Source of the DNA: Nguyenibacter vanlangensis
Lineage (GTDB): Bacteria > Pseudomonadota > Alphaproteobacteria > Acetobacterales > Acetobacteraceae
NCBI RefSeq assembly: GCF_038719015.1
Contig: NZ_CP152276.1
Span: forward strand, 568,001 to 632,000
Length of the DNA: 64,000 nucleotides
Reading direction: 5' to 3'
Position 1 is the first letter of the stretch. Every line of letters begins with the position of its first letter. The position numbers and the translations under genes were made by a program. Of this stretch, positions 21,181 to 29,887 are shown one piece after another. Under the pieces are notes generated by a model that was not told the origin of the DNA, made no database searches, and worked only from the letters and a program-made list of their open reading frames with translations.

Positions 21181-21672
21181 ATGGAGAAAAGAATGTACGG
21201 CCAAACAATTGCAATTAGAGAAGCCGTTGAAGCCGATACTGTCTGGATCCGCCCGTTTCTCGAGAGTCGATGGGGCGACGCGACAATGGTCGTGTCAGAT
21301 GTACGCGTTGATCTAATGAAAGTGCCCGCCTTGATCGCGGGAAACAACGAGGGTCTTCTTACATACAGGGTCGTGGACGACGAAGTGGAGATCCTGTCTC
21401 TCGACGCCATAGTGGCTCAGAAGGGTGTCGGGACCGCTCTCGTGACGCATTTGTGTGACTCTTTCAGAGAACTCGGGTCGAAAGCGATCATTGTTTCGAC
21501 GACGAACGACAACCTCGATGGCCTGCGGTTCTATCAGACGAGGGGATTTCAGATAACTGAGGTGAGATGTGGCGCCATTGGAAAGGCCCGGCTGATCAAA
21601 GCAAGCATTCCGCTTACTGGTGCATACGGAATACCGGTTTCTGACGAGATAAAACTGCGTCGGCCCCTGTGA
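21181..21672 (+). CDS. GNAT-family N-acetyltransferase
   Basis: 163 residues beginning MEKRMYGQTIAIREAVEAD. It has the GNAT core: a beta hairpin (GLLTYRVVDDEVEILSLD), the acetyl-CoA loop QKGVGTALVTHL (Q/R-x-x-G-x-G/A) and the motif LRFYQTRGFQ. GGGGG stands 5 bases before the ATG. Codon use is clearly less GC-rich than the rest of the window, suggesting recent acquisition. Substrate unknown; similar genes act on small molecules or antibiotics, but nothing here shows resistance. Confidence 0.85.
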   Translation: MEKRMYGQTIAIREAVEADTVWIRPFLESRWGDATMVVSDVRVDLMKVPALIAGNNEGLLTYRVVDDEVEILSLDAIVAQKGVGTALVTHLCDSFRELGSKAIIVSTTNDNLDGLRFYQTRGFQITEVRCGAIGKARLIKASIPLTGAYGIPVSDEIKLRRPL

Positions 21673-21916
21673 CGCCTAAGCGCGCGTGTTCTGTGGTCAG
21701 CGGTATGCTGCCCAGACCGGCCAGTTTGTGCGAGCCTCGCCGCGTGCGGACCGGGGATTCAGTAGTGATGCCCGGTGCCGCCCCGGAGCCGTCGCTTCGG
21801 GCCGGCGCGGGATTTGTTGCGGATCGTCAAAGTAAGCTTTGAAAGCTTCCGATCGAACGGCGGGCGGATTTCGTTCTTGGATGAGAACAACGCCATCCTC
21901 ATCGAACGAGAGCCTT

Positions 21917-24259
21917 ATGCGACATCCTGCCGGTTTTCAGTGCCCTTCCTGCCTGCCGCGACGGGGACGGCGCGTGCTGTTCAGCGCGGTGCTGCTGGCT
22001 GGGGTCAGTTCGATGGCCGCGCATGCGGCGCCGGCCGGGGCGCAGGCGCCCGTCCTGCATTCCGGCCCGCCTTCCGCCCTGCATGCCGCCCCAGCCTTGG
22101 GGCACCCCGCACGGCCTGGCCTTGCGGTGGGCCGGGCGGTGGGCCGTGCGGTGCGGCGGCCGACATTGGAGGCGATTACGGTCACCAGCGCGCGGACGGC
22201 GCGGTTTCATACGATGGCCAATACGGTCGACACCATCAGCGGCCGCGAATTGCAGGAACTGCATATCGTCAGCCCCAAGGAGATCGCGGCCTTCGTGCCC
22301 GGGGTCACGGCGGTGAACGCGACGTCGGGCAGCACGCCGATCTTCTCGATCCGGGGCATCGGGCTGGACGATTATATCGGCACCAATATGGGCGGGATCG
22401 GGATCTATCTCGACGGGGTCTTCGCGCCCTATCCGGTATTCTATAACGGCCAGATGTTCGACGTGCAGACCGTCAGCGTCGAGAAGGGGCCGCAGGGGTT
22501 CGAATATGGCCGCAGCACGACCGGCGGCAGCATCAATGTGGAATCCATCAAGCCGACCGATCATTTCGGCGGGTATCTGGACTGGGGCTATGGCAGCTAT
22601 GGCACCAATACCGCGCGCGGCGCCGTCAACGTGCCGGTTGCGGACAATATCTATAACCGTTTCGCCTTCAGCTATATCAACGGGGATGGCTGGCAGCACG
22701 ATATCCATACCGGCCGGCTGTACGGCGCGCAGGATTTGCTGGGGCTGCGCAACCTGACCCAGTTCGTCATCGACGACCGGTCGTCGCTGATGCTGAACAT
22801 CCATTATATCCGCGACAGGGGAACCCCGGTGTCGCCGCAGGACGTGGATGGCGACGCGGTCAACGGCCTGCCCGACCGCACGATCGGCGTGGGGCCGAAT
22901 GCCAGGGCCAATGCGGTCAATGTCGGCGACAATGCGGCGTCGCGCGACGAGAATGGCGGGGGGATCGGCGTCAACTATACGCGCGCGTTCGATTTCGGCA
23001 CCTTTACCTCGGCCACCGGGATCGATTTCTACCGGCGCGACGATTACGACAATTATGATGGCGAATCCGTCCATGTCGGCGATTATCGCTGGAACGACAC
23101 CGCGATCGTGCAGTCGCACGACATGCATCTGCGCATGCGCCTGGCGCGGCGCCTGACCGTGACGGTGGGGACGTACGAGTCCTGGGACAGGATCGACGGC
23201 GCCTATACGAGCTATCGCTCCTTCCTGCTGGGGGCGCCGAACGCGAACCTGACGGACCGGTTCGTGCAGCAGAACATATCGGCGGGGCTGTACGCCAACA
23301 CCGTCACCACTATCGTCAAGGGGTTGGATTTCATCGCGGCCGGGCGCGTGTCCTATGACAGCCGCGGGTTCGACGGGGGCACGATCGACGATTCCGGCGC
23401 CGTCACGGGGGTTGCGGGTTCGCACCTGTCGTACCTGAACACGGCGCATGATTATGGGCGCCTGACCGGCCGGGTGGGCCTGCGCTATACGATCATGCCG
23501 GGGACGCTCGTCTATGGCACGATTTCCAACGGCTATAAGGCCGGCGCGTATTTCGCCGCCCCCGTGACCGCGCCGCAGGCGCTGGATTACGTGCGGCCGG
23601 AGAATTTGACCGCCTATGAGATCGGCGCCAAGACCAGCCTGCTGCGCAACAGGGTGCAGCTTGAAGGGGCGCTGTTCGATTATGAATATCATAATCGCCA
23701 GACCCTGTTCGTGGCCGAGATGCCGCGGGGGATTACCTCGCTGAGCCTGGGGCCGATCCCGCGCGCCCGCTCGCGCGGCGGCGAGATGTCGGGCACGCTG
23801 CATGAACTGGTCCCGAATTTGGATTTGCGCGGGTCGTTCGCCTATCTGGATGCTCAGGCGATCACGCCGGTCACCAATATCGGCGGGCTGCCGCTGCTGT
23901 CGAACGTCACGGCGCATTCGGCCATCCCGTTCGCGCCGCGATTCTCGTGGGATGCGGTGGCGCGCTACGGGATCGATGCCGGACCGCGTTATCGCGTGAC
24001 GGTGCAGGCGAGCTATACGTGGAAGGACAATATGCTGGTCGCGCTGGGCGATCCGAACGGAAAGACCAGCAAGATCGGTTCGTTCGGCATGCGCATGGAA
24101 GTGGGGCCGAAGAGCGGCAAGTGGACCGCCGCACTCTATGTCGACAACATGCTGGACAAGCATGGCGACACCTATTCCTTCACCGGCAGCGACAATAGCC
24201 GGGTGCAGTATCTGCAGACGCCGCGCTGGGTCGGCTGCGACCTGCGGTATAATTTCTGA
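21917..24259 (+). CDS. TonB-dependent outer-membrane receptor
   Basis: 780 residues from the ATG at 21917. A signal peptide (RRVLFSAVLLAGVSSMAAHA) is followed by a Pro/Ala/Gly-rich stretch, a TonB-box-like LEAITVTSA, the plug domain (SIRGIG, IGIYLDGVFA, VEKGPQGFEYGRSTTGGSIN) and a beta barrel ending in the usual aromatic residue (LRYNF). No sigma factor, anti-sigma gene or transporter is adjacent, so the ligand is unknown. A small AGCTTT/AAAGCT inverted repeat lies about 75 bases upstream. The 3' end is duplicated in tandem. Confidence 0.92.
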   Translation: MRHPAGFQCPSCLPRRGRRVLFSAVLLAGVSSMAAHAAPAGAQAPVLHSGPPSALHAAPALGHPARPGLAVGRAVGRAVRRPTLEAITVTSARTARFHTMANTVDTISGRELQELHIVSPKEIAAFVPGVTAVNATSGSTPIFSIRGIGLDDYIGTNMGGIGIYLDGVFAPYPVFYNGQMFDVQTVSVEKGPQGFEYGRSTTGGSINVESIKPTDHFGGYLDWGYGSYGTNTARGAVNVPVADNIYNRFAFSYINGDGWQHDIHTGRLYGAQDLLGLRNLTQFVIDDRSSLMLNIHYIRDRGTPVSPQDVDGDAVNGLPDRTIGVGPNARANAVNVGDNAASRDENGGGIGVNYTRAFDFGTFTSATGIDFYRRDDYDNYDGESVHVGDYRWNDTAIVQSHDMHLRMRLARRLTVTVGTYESWDRIDGAYTSYRSFLLGAPNANLTDRFVQQNISAGLYANTVTTIVKGLDFIAAGRVSYDSRGFDGGTIDDSGAVTGVAGSHLSYLNTAHDYGRLTGRVGLRYTIMPGTLVYGTISNGYKAGAYFAAPVTAPQALDYVRPENLTAYEIGAKTSLLRNRVQLEGALFDYEYHNRQTLFVAEMPRGITSLSLGPIPRARSRGGEMSGTLHELVPNLDLRGSFAYLDAQAITPVTNIGGLPLLSNVTAHSAIPFAPRFSWDAVARYGIDAGPRYRVTVQASYTWKDNMLVALGDPNGKTSKIGSFGMRMEVGPKSGKWTAALYVDNMLDKHGDTYSFTGSDNSRVQYLQTPRWVGCDLRYNF

Positions 24260-24281
24260 ATAATTTCTGGATAATTTTTGG
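24249..24281. repeat. Three 11-bp tandem repeats over the TonB-receptor stop codon
   Basis: ATAATTTCTGA, ATAATTTCTGG and ATAATTTTTGG follow each other directly; the first copy contains the receptor stop, and a second in-frame stop (TAA) occurs in the repeated part. Confidence 0.9.
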
Positions 24282-24331
24282 CGCGTGCCGGAGCGGGACG
24301 GGGCTGATGGTCCGTCCCTTCGGCCCTCCTT

Positions 24332-25753
24332 TTAGTCCCGCGTGCGCCAGATCGTCGCGAAATCGGGCAGCGTGCGGGCCAGGGTTTCGACCTGCTCCGG
24401 GCCGATCCGGTCCAGATGGGGGAATTCGGCCAGGATGCGGGTGTGGCCGAATTGGGTGACCGCCCGGCGGGCGGCGGCGGAGGGCGGGCCGTTGAGCACG
24501 ATTCCGGCCACGGCGATGCCGCGTTCGCGCAGGGCCTGCAAGGTCAGCAGCGTGTGGTTGATCGTGCCGAGCCCGCTGCGCGCGACCAGGATGACCGGCA
24601 GGGCGAAGCGGGCGATCAGGTCGATCATCATGCAGTCCGCCGTGACGGGGACCATGACGCCCCCTGCCCCTTCGACCACCAGGGGGCGGGGATCGGCGGG
24701 CGGAGGCAAGGCGATGCCGGAGACGTCGAGCGGCGTGCCGGCCAGTTCGGCCGCGTCGAGGGGCGAGAGCGGGGCGGCCAGCGTGGCGAAGGCGGGATGG
24801 ATGGCGGCGGGCGCGCAGGCGCCGAGCGCCGCGAGCGTGTCGGCGTCGGCGGTCTCTTCGGCGATGCCGGTCTGCAGGGGCTTCCAGTAGCGGGCGCCCC
24901 AGGCGCGGACGAGGCAGGCCGAGACCAGGGTCTTGCCGACCCCGGTATCGGTGCCGGTGACGAACACCCCCTTTTGCGGCGGCGCGCGGAACATGCCGTA
25001 GCCGATCCGATATGTCATGACAGGCGCGCCCTGGGAAGCGCCTCGGGCATCCAGCGCGGCCAGCAGGCGGCGCATGGTGCCGGCACCCAGCGGCCGGGCG
25101 CCGTCCTGTGGCAGGGAGGCGCCGATCTGGCGCAGTTCGCGCAGGAAAGCCAGCGGTGACGCCGGCCGGTCGATGACGGTTTCGGTCTGCCACCTGCCCT
25201 GCCCCGGCCAGGGCCAGTCCGCCTGCAGGGTGGCGGTATCGGGATAGGCCGGGGTGGCGCAGGGTACGCCGGCGGCCTGGTGCACGGCGCGCCATTCGGC
25301 GAAGCTGCCGGCGCAGAGGGTGGAAAACCCCATCATGCCGCCGGGCGCCAGCAGGGCGGCCAGCCGTGCCAGGGTAGTCGCGCGGTCGGCGAACCACTGC
25401 ATGGACAGGCTGGAGCAGATCAGATCATAGCCGCTGCCGGCGGCGGCCGGGTCTTCGGCGTCCAGGGTCAGGAACCGGGTCTTGCCGTCCTCGCCCAGCC
25501 TTTGGCGGGCGCGGGCGACCATTTCGGGCGCCAGGTCGGTGACGGTGAGGTCCGCGTCGGGGAACAGGCGGCGCAGATGGGCGCCGAGAAAGCCGGTGCC
25601 GCAGCCGAGTTCGAGGATGCGGGCCGGCGGGGGGGCGCCGGCGGCGATGCGTTCGGCCAGGCGGGCGGCGACCAGGTGCTGGATGCGTGCCGCGCCGTCA
25701 TATTCGGTGGCCGCGCCGAAGCGGGCGGCGAGCTGGTGCTTGCGTGCCGTCAT
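24332..25753 (-). CDS. bioC-bioD: BioC-BioD fusion: malonyl-ACP O-methyltransferase plus dethiobiotin synthetase
   Basis: One open frame of 473 residues encodes two biotin enzymes. Residues ~1-255 are BioC, which methylates malonyl-ACP to start pimelate assembly (SAM loop LELGCGTG at 48-55; CSSLSMQW at 113-120). Residues ~262-473 are BioD, which closes the ureido ring (P-loop GTDTGVGKT at 267-275; KPLQTG; EGAGGVMVP). The link between them is only about five residues, and no stop separates them. The ATG at 25753 overlaps the bioH stop as ATGA. An internal ATG at 24994 could in principle start BioD alone. Confidence 0.9.
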   Translation of the reverse strand: MTARKHQLAARFGAATEYDGAARIQHLVAARLAERIAAGAPPPARILELGCGTGFLGAHLRRLFPDADLTVTDLAPEMVARARQRLGEDGKTRFLTLDAEDPAAAGSGYDLICSSLSMQWFADRATTLARLAALLAPGGMMGFSTLCAGSFAEWRAVHQAAGVPCATPAYPDTATLQADWPWPGQGRWQTETVIDRPASPLAFLRELRQIGASLPQDGARPLGAGTMRRLLAALDARGASQGAPVMTYRIGYGMFRAPPQKGVFVTGTDTGVGKTLVSACLVRAWGARYWKPLQTGIAEETADADTLAALGACAPAAIHPAFATLAAPLSPLDAAELAGTPLDVSGIALPPPADPRPLVVEGAGGVMVPVTADCMMIDLIARFALPVILVARSGLGTINHTLLTLQALRERGIAVAGIVLNGPPSAAARRAVTQFGHTRILAEFPHLDRIGPEQVETLARTLPDFATIWRTRD

Positions 25754-26496
25754 GGGTGATCTTTCGCGGGATCGGCGCCCCGAGCCGGCGGTATCGCGGC
25801 CAGCAGGTCCGCGATGAGGGCGGCGCAGCGTGCCGGATGGGTCAGCGGCAGGAGGTGGCCGCCATCCTCGACCCAATCGACGGGAAGCGGGGCGGGGAAG
25901 CTGGCGGTGGTCATGTCGGGCGGGACGATCGGGTCCTGCCGGCCGGCGAGGATGCGCAGGGTCGCCATTCCGTCCGGCGGGAGAGTCGTCCGGGCGTCGG
26001 CGTCGCGCAGCAGGCGCAGGGCGTGGGCCAGCCGGTCGGCCCGGGCCGGGGCGGGTGCCGGGGTGGTGATGCCGGCGCGGGCGCGGAACGTGGCGACGAC
26101 GTCGTCGGGGTTGCTGTCCAGTCCGTGCGCCATGCGGTCGATGATGCGGGGGGCGACGCCCGCCGGATAGTCGGGGGCGGCGCCGAACCGGGCGAAGCCG
26201 TTGAGCAACACTATTCCCACGCAGGGACCGGCGCCGGGGGCGGCCCGGGGGCCGATGCGGGCCTGCGAGCGGTGCAGCAGCAGCCAGAGCGTGCCGAGCG
26301 AATGGCCGACCGCGACGAAGGGGCGGGTTGGGCGCGCGGCGAGCGAGTCCGGCCCGAAGAAGCCGAAATCGAGCGTGACGGGATCCGGATGGTCCAGCCG
26401 GTCCAGGACCGGGTTCCAGAAATCCGGGGTGAATCCCCAGCCATGGACCAGCAGCAGGCCGGGGCGTTCGGAGGGGGCGGGAACCGGCGTCGTCAT
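25750..26496 (-). CDS. bioH: BioH-like pimeloyl-ACP methyl ester carboxylesterase
   Basis: 248-residue alpha/beta hydrolase. The oxyanion-hole segment LLLVHGWGFTPDFW, the nucleophile elbow VGHSLG (S66), the acid strand AGRQDPIVPP and the His in GGHLLPLTHP form a complete triad. BioH removes the methyl group that BioC adds, and here the two genes overlap by ATGA, with bioF also overlapping upstream, which supports the role. Sequence alone could also fit a generic hydrolase. Confidence 0.82.
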   Translation of the reverse strand: MTTPVPAPSERPGLLLVHGWGFTPDFWNPVLDRLDHPDPVTLDFGFFGPDSLAARPTRPFVAVGHSLGTLWLLLHRSQARIGPRAAPGAGPCVGIVLLNGFARFGAAPDYPAGVAPRIIDRMAHGLDSNPDDVVATFRARAGITTPAPAPARADRLAHALRLLRDADARTTLPPDGMATLRILAGRQDPIVPPDMTTASFPAPLPVDWVEDGGHLLPLTHPARCAALIADLLAAIPPARGADPAKDHP

Positions 26497-27722
26497 GCCG
26501 GCCCGGTTCCCGCCGCGAGCGCCCGCAGCAGGCGGTCGATCATCGAATCATCATGCGCCGCGCTGAGGGCGAGGCGGATGCGGGCGGTGCCGGCGGGGAC
26601 GGTCGGCGGGCGGATGGCGCTGCCGAGGATGCCGTGGTCGGTGAGGGTGCGGGCGAGTTGCAGCGTGCGGTCGGCGGGGCCGACGATGACCGGGACGATC
26701 TGGGTGGTCGAGGCGCCGGTGTCCCAGCCCAGGGCGGCGATGCCGGCGCGGACCCGGTCGGAGATCGCGGACAAATGGGCGCGGGCCGCGTCCATGGTGG
26801 GCACCAGGTCGAGTGCCGCGTCGATCGCGCCCAGCAGGCCGGGCGGCAGCGCGGTGGTGTAGATGAAGCCGGAGCAGGTGCTGACCAGCCAGTCGCACAG
26901 GGCGCGCGAGCCCGCGACATAGGCCCCGAAGCTGCCCATCGCCTTGCTGAACGTGCCCATGGCGAGATCGGCCCCGCCGGATGGGTGGGGGCCGCTCTGG
27001 ATACTCGCGCTCGGGATACTCGCACTTTGGGCGGACAGGCCCCTGCCCTGCGGCCCCAGCACGCCGGTGGCGTGGGCTTCGTCGAGATAGAGGAAGGCGT
27101 CGTGGCGGTCGGCCAGGGCGCGCAGGCCGGCGATGTCGGCGCGGTCGCCATCCATGCTGAAGACGCTTTCGGTGACGATGAAGCGCAGGCCGGCCTGACC
27201 CCGGCGCTGGGTCAGAAGCTGATCGAGATGGTCGAGATCGTTATGGGCGAAGCGGATCTGCCGGACGCCGGCGGCCTGGCAGCCATGGTGCATGCTGGCA
27301 TGGTTGAGGCGGTCGGTGAAGACCAGCGCGGGGGCGCCCGCCTGTTCGCGCGACAGGCGGAACAGCGACGGCAGCACGGCGGCGTTGGCCTGCCAGCCCG
27401 AGGCGAAGAGGAGCGCGGCCTCGGTCCCCTTGAAGCGGGCGAGCTTTTCCTCGACCAGGCGATGCTGGTCGGTGGTGCCGGTGACCAGGCGCGAGGCGCC
27501 GCTGCCGGTGCCGAAACGGCGGGTCCAGTCGATGGCGCGCTCCCGCAAGATGGGATGGCGGGACAGGCCGAGATAGTCGTTGGAGGAGAAATTCAGCAAT
27601 TCCGCGCCGTCGCGCCGGACGATGGCCGGGCCGTGATGGGCGAGCGGCGCCAGGTCGCGCCGGAGATGCTGCCGGGACAAGGCATCGAGCGCCGACTGGA
27701 AATAGGGATCGAAACGGGTCAT
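26493..27722 (-). CDS. bioF: 8-amino-7-oxononanoate synthase
   Basis: PLP enzyme joining pimeloyl-ACP and alanine. 409 residues. Fold-type I features are the FSSNDYLGLSRH segment, the YLDEAHATGVLGPQGRG region with the PLP Asp, and FSKAMGSFGAYVAGS holding the PLP lysine. About ten extra residues near 245 (a Ser/Ile-rich SIPSASIQSGPHP insert made of near-repeats) are unusual. It overlaps bioH by ATGA and diverges from bioA with about 85 bases between the starts. Confidence 0.95.
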   Translation of the reverse strand: MTRFDPYFQSALDALSRQHLRRDLAPLAHHGPAIVRRDGAELLNFSSNDYLGLSRHPILRERAIDWTRRFGTGSGASRLVTGTTDQHRLVEEKLARFKGTEAALLFASGWQANAAVLPSLFRLSREQAGAPALVFTDRLNHASMHHGCQAAGVRQIRFAHNDLDHLDQLLTQRRGQAGLRFIVTESVFSMDGDRADIAGLRALADRHDAFLYLDEAHATGVLGPQGRGLSAQSASIPSASIQSGPHPSGGADLAMGTFSKAMGSFGAYVAGSRALCDWLVSTCSGFIYTTALPPGLLGAIDAALDLVPTMDAARAHLSAISDRVRAGIAALGWDTGASTTQIVPVIVGPADRTLQLARTLTDHGILGSAIRPPTVPAGTARIRLALSAAHDDSMIDRLLRALAAGTGPA

Positions 27723-27807
27723 GAAGCGGTGTCTGCCATGAAGCGACGTTTTCTGCCGGACCGCCGGGGGCCGGTCAATTGCGGACCTGGGTCCGGGGAG
27801 AGTGACG

Positions 27808-29073
27808 ATGAGCGGACCGGACTGGCTGGGGGCCGGGCTGCCCCATATCTGGCTGCCTTATACCCAGATGCGCACCGTATCGCCGCCGCTGCCGACGGTG
27901 GCGACCGAGGGGTGCCGCATCCGGCTGGCCGATGGGCGGGAACTGGTCGACGGCATCGCGTCGTGGTGGACGGCCTGCCACGGCTATAACCATCCGCATA
28001 TCCGCCAGGCGGCGATGGCGCAGTTGGCGCGCATGCCGCACGTGATGTTCGGCGGGCTGGTGCACGAGCCGGCGCTGCGCCTGGCGCGGCGGCTGTCCGA
28101 CCTGCTGCCGGGCGACCTGGAGCGGGTGTTCTTTACCGATTCGGGGTCGGTCGCGGTCGAGGTCGCGATCAAGATGGCGGTGCAGTACTGGCTGAATCGC
28201 GGCGTGCGCGGGCGGAGCCGGCTGGTGGCGTTTCGCGGCGGGTATCATGGCGACACGCTGGCGACCATGGCGGTATGCGACCCCGAGGAAGGGATGCACA
28301 GCCTGTTCGCCGGCGTGCTGCCCGAACATTTCATTGCCGACCTGCCGCGGGACGACGCGTCGCGCGACGCGCTGGAGCGGCTGATGGCGCGCGAGGCGGG
28401 ACAGGTGGCGGCGATTCTGGTCGAGCCGCTGGTGCAGGGGGCCGGCGGCATGCTGTTCCATGACGCGGCGAGCCTGCGTTTCCTGCGCGACCTGGCGGAC
28501 CGGCATGGGGTACTGCTGATCCTGGACGAGGTCTTTACCGGGTTCGGGCGGACCGGCAGCCTGTTCGCCTGCGAGCAGGCCGGGATCGTCCCCGACATCA
28601 TCACCTTGTCCAAGGCGCTGTCGGGCGGCACGGTGCCGCTGGCCGCCACCGTGGCGCGGCGGCATGTCTTCGCGGCCTTCCTGTCGGATGATCCGTTGCA
28701 TGCGCTGATGCATGGGCCGACCTTCATGGCCAATCCGCTGGCCTGCGCCTGTGCCAATGCGTCGCTGGACCTGTTTGCCGGCGAGCCCCGGCTGGAACAG
28801 GTCGCGGCGATCGGCGCGCAGATGCGCGCGGAGCTGGAGCCGTGCCGCCACCTGCCTGGCGTGCGCGACGTGCGCGTCATGGGCGCGATCGGCGTGGTGG
28901 AGCTGGAACGGATCGGCGACATGAACCGGCTGAAGGCCCGGCTGGTCGAGCAGGGCGTCTGGGTCAGGCCGTTCCGGACCATCGTCTATCTGACGCCGTC
29001 CTTTACCATCACGCCCGGCGAGCTGGCGAAGCTGACCGGGGCGATCAGGACCGTGCTGGCCGATCCGCCGTGA
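27808..29073 (+). CDS. bioA: Adenosylmethionine-8-amino-7-oxononanoate aminotransferase
   Basis: Makes diaminopelargonate from the BioF product with SAM as amino donor. 421 residues from the ATG at 27808, with GGAG 7 bases upstream; a GTG two codons earlier is less well placed. Seen are WLPYTQM, DGIASWWTACHGYNHP, FFTDSGSVAVEVAIKMA, DEVFTGFGRTG and the PLP lysine in TLSKALSGGTVPL. It diverges from bioF-bioH-bioCD. bioB is not in the window, and no BioR or BirA operator was recognised in the short shared region. Confidence 0.96.
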   Translation: MSGPDWLGAGLPHIWLPYTQMRTVSPPLPTVATEGCRIRLADGRELVDGIASWWTACHGYNHPHIRQAAMAQLARMPHVMFGGLVHEPALRLARRLSDLLPGDLERVFFTDSGSVAVEVAIKMAVQYWLNRGVRGRSRLVAFRGGYHGDTLATMAVCDPEEGMHSLFAGVLPEHFIADLPRDDASRDALERLMAREAGQVAAILVEPLVQGAGGMLFHDAASLRFLRDLADRHGVLLILDEVFTGFGRTGSLFACEQAGIVPDIITLSKALSGGTVPLAATVARRHVFAAFLSDDPLHALMHGPTFMANPLACACANASLDLFAGEPRLEQVAAIGAQMRAELEPCRHLPGVRDVRVMGAIGVVELERIGDMNRLKARLVEQGVWVRPFRTIVYLTPSFTITPGELAKLTGAIRTVLADPP

Positions 29074-29111
29074 GCCCGCGCGGCCCCCGCCGCCGCGCCG
29101 GATCGGGTCTT

Positions 29112-29170
29112 GGGATCAGATCTCGTGGGGTCAGATCTCGCGGGGTCAGATCTCGTGGGGTCAGATCTCC
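29112..29170. repeat. Four 15-bp tandem repeats over the DUF4167 stop codon
   Basis: Units of GGGGTCAGATCTCGT (first copy GGGATCAGATCTCGT) at 29112, 29127, 29142 and 29157. Read on the minus strand each contains GAG ATC TGA, the last two codons and stop of the DUF4167 gene, in frame. They fill the space between convergent bioA and DUF4167. Confidence 0.92.
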
Positions 29171-29610
29171 GCTGGGGCGAACTGGATGTCGGGTTTGTCC
29201 TTGTCGACCGGCGGGTCGTCCGTGGCGGCGGGGTCAGCCGGATCGCCTTCATCGGTTTCGACCGCGTTGGCGCGGTGGCGGGGCTGGCGGTCCTGACGCT
29301 CCTGGCGTTCCTGCTGCGATTGCTGCGCCGCCTGGGTCATGGCGTTAAGAATGCGGAAATAATGTTCGGCGTGCTGGAAATAAGCCTCGGCCATCACGCG
29401 GTCGCCGGAGCCGCTGGCGTCGCGGCCGAGCTGAAGATATTTCTCGAATAGCTGCTGCGCGGTGCCGCGGATGCGCAGATCCGGACCGTTACTGTCGAAG
29501 ACATGGTTCCGGTTGAGAGGGATCTGGCCGTTATGCTGGCGCGTACTGCCGCCGCCGCCGTTGCTGCCGCCAGAGCGATGGTGCCGGCCCCGCATGCGTT
29601 TCATATTCAT
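29161..29610 (-). CDS. DUF4167 family protein
   Basis: 149 residues. A basic, Gly/Arg/Ser/Asn-rich N terminus (KRMRGRHHRSGG) is followed by the conserved core FDSNGPDLRIRGTAQQLFEKYLQLGRD (split as FDSNGPDLRIRG and AQQLFEKYLQLGRDA) and AYFQHAEHYFRI, then a charged, disordered tail. The family is alphaproteobacterial and usually follows prmC, as here, though 277 bases lie between. The composition suggests RNA or protein binding; no function is established. Confidence 0.88.
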   Translation of the reverse strand: MNMKRMRGRHHRSGGSNGGGGSTRQHNGQIPLNRNHVFDSNGPDLRIRGTAQQLFEKYLQLGRDASGSGDRVMAEAYFQHAEHYFRILNAMTQAAQQSQQERQERQDRQPRHRANAVETDEGDPADPAATDDPPVDKDKPDIQFAPAEI

Positions 29611-29887
29611 AAGTGTCGCAGCACTTTCCTGTTAACGATCGCCGCTGTTCCGCGACCGCCGGGACCGTCAGTCCCCTATTGTCCTAGTTGGCGCCCGGCT
29701 GCCGCCCGGCTTACGATCCCGATTCCGCTATGCGGGATATGCACGACCCTGCCCGCAATGGCGATCATACCTGTCGTCATGTGGTCAGGATCCGGGATGC
29801 GGCAGTTTCATGAGGGTCAAGGCCCCTGCCTGCATTCCCTGGTCAATTTATTCTCTCATCCTACGTCTGCCAAATGGTTTTTTTGGC

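Noticed and set aside
27723-27807. BioR (TTATCTATAA-like) or BirA operator between bioF and bioA
   Set aside because: No such sequence was found in the 85-base region; only a short GGACC/GGTCC inverted repeat is present.
29112-29170. CRISPR array
   Set aside because: The four units are directly adjacent with no spacers and simply repeat the end of the DUF4167 gene. The repeats at 57241 likewise have no spacers and no cas genes are near.
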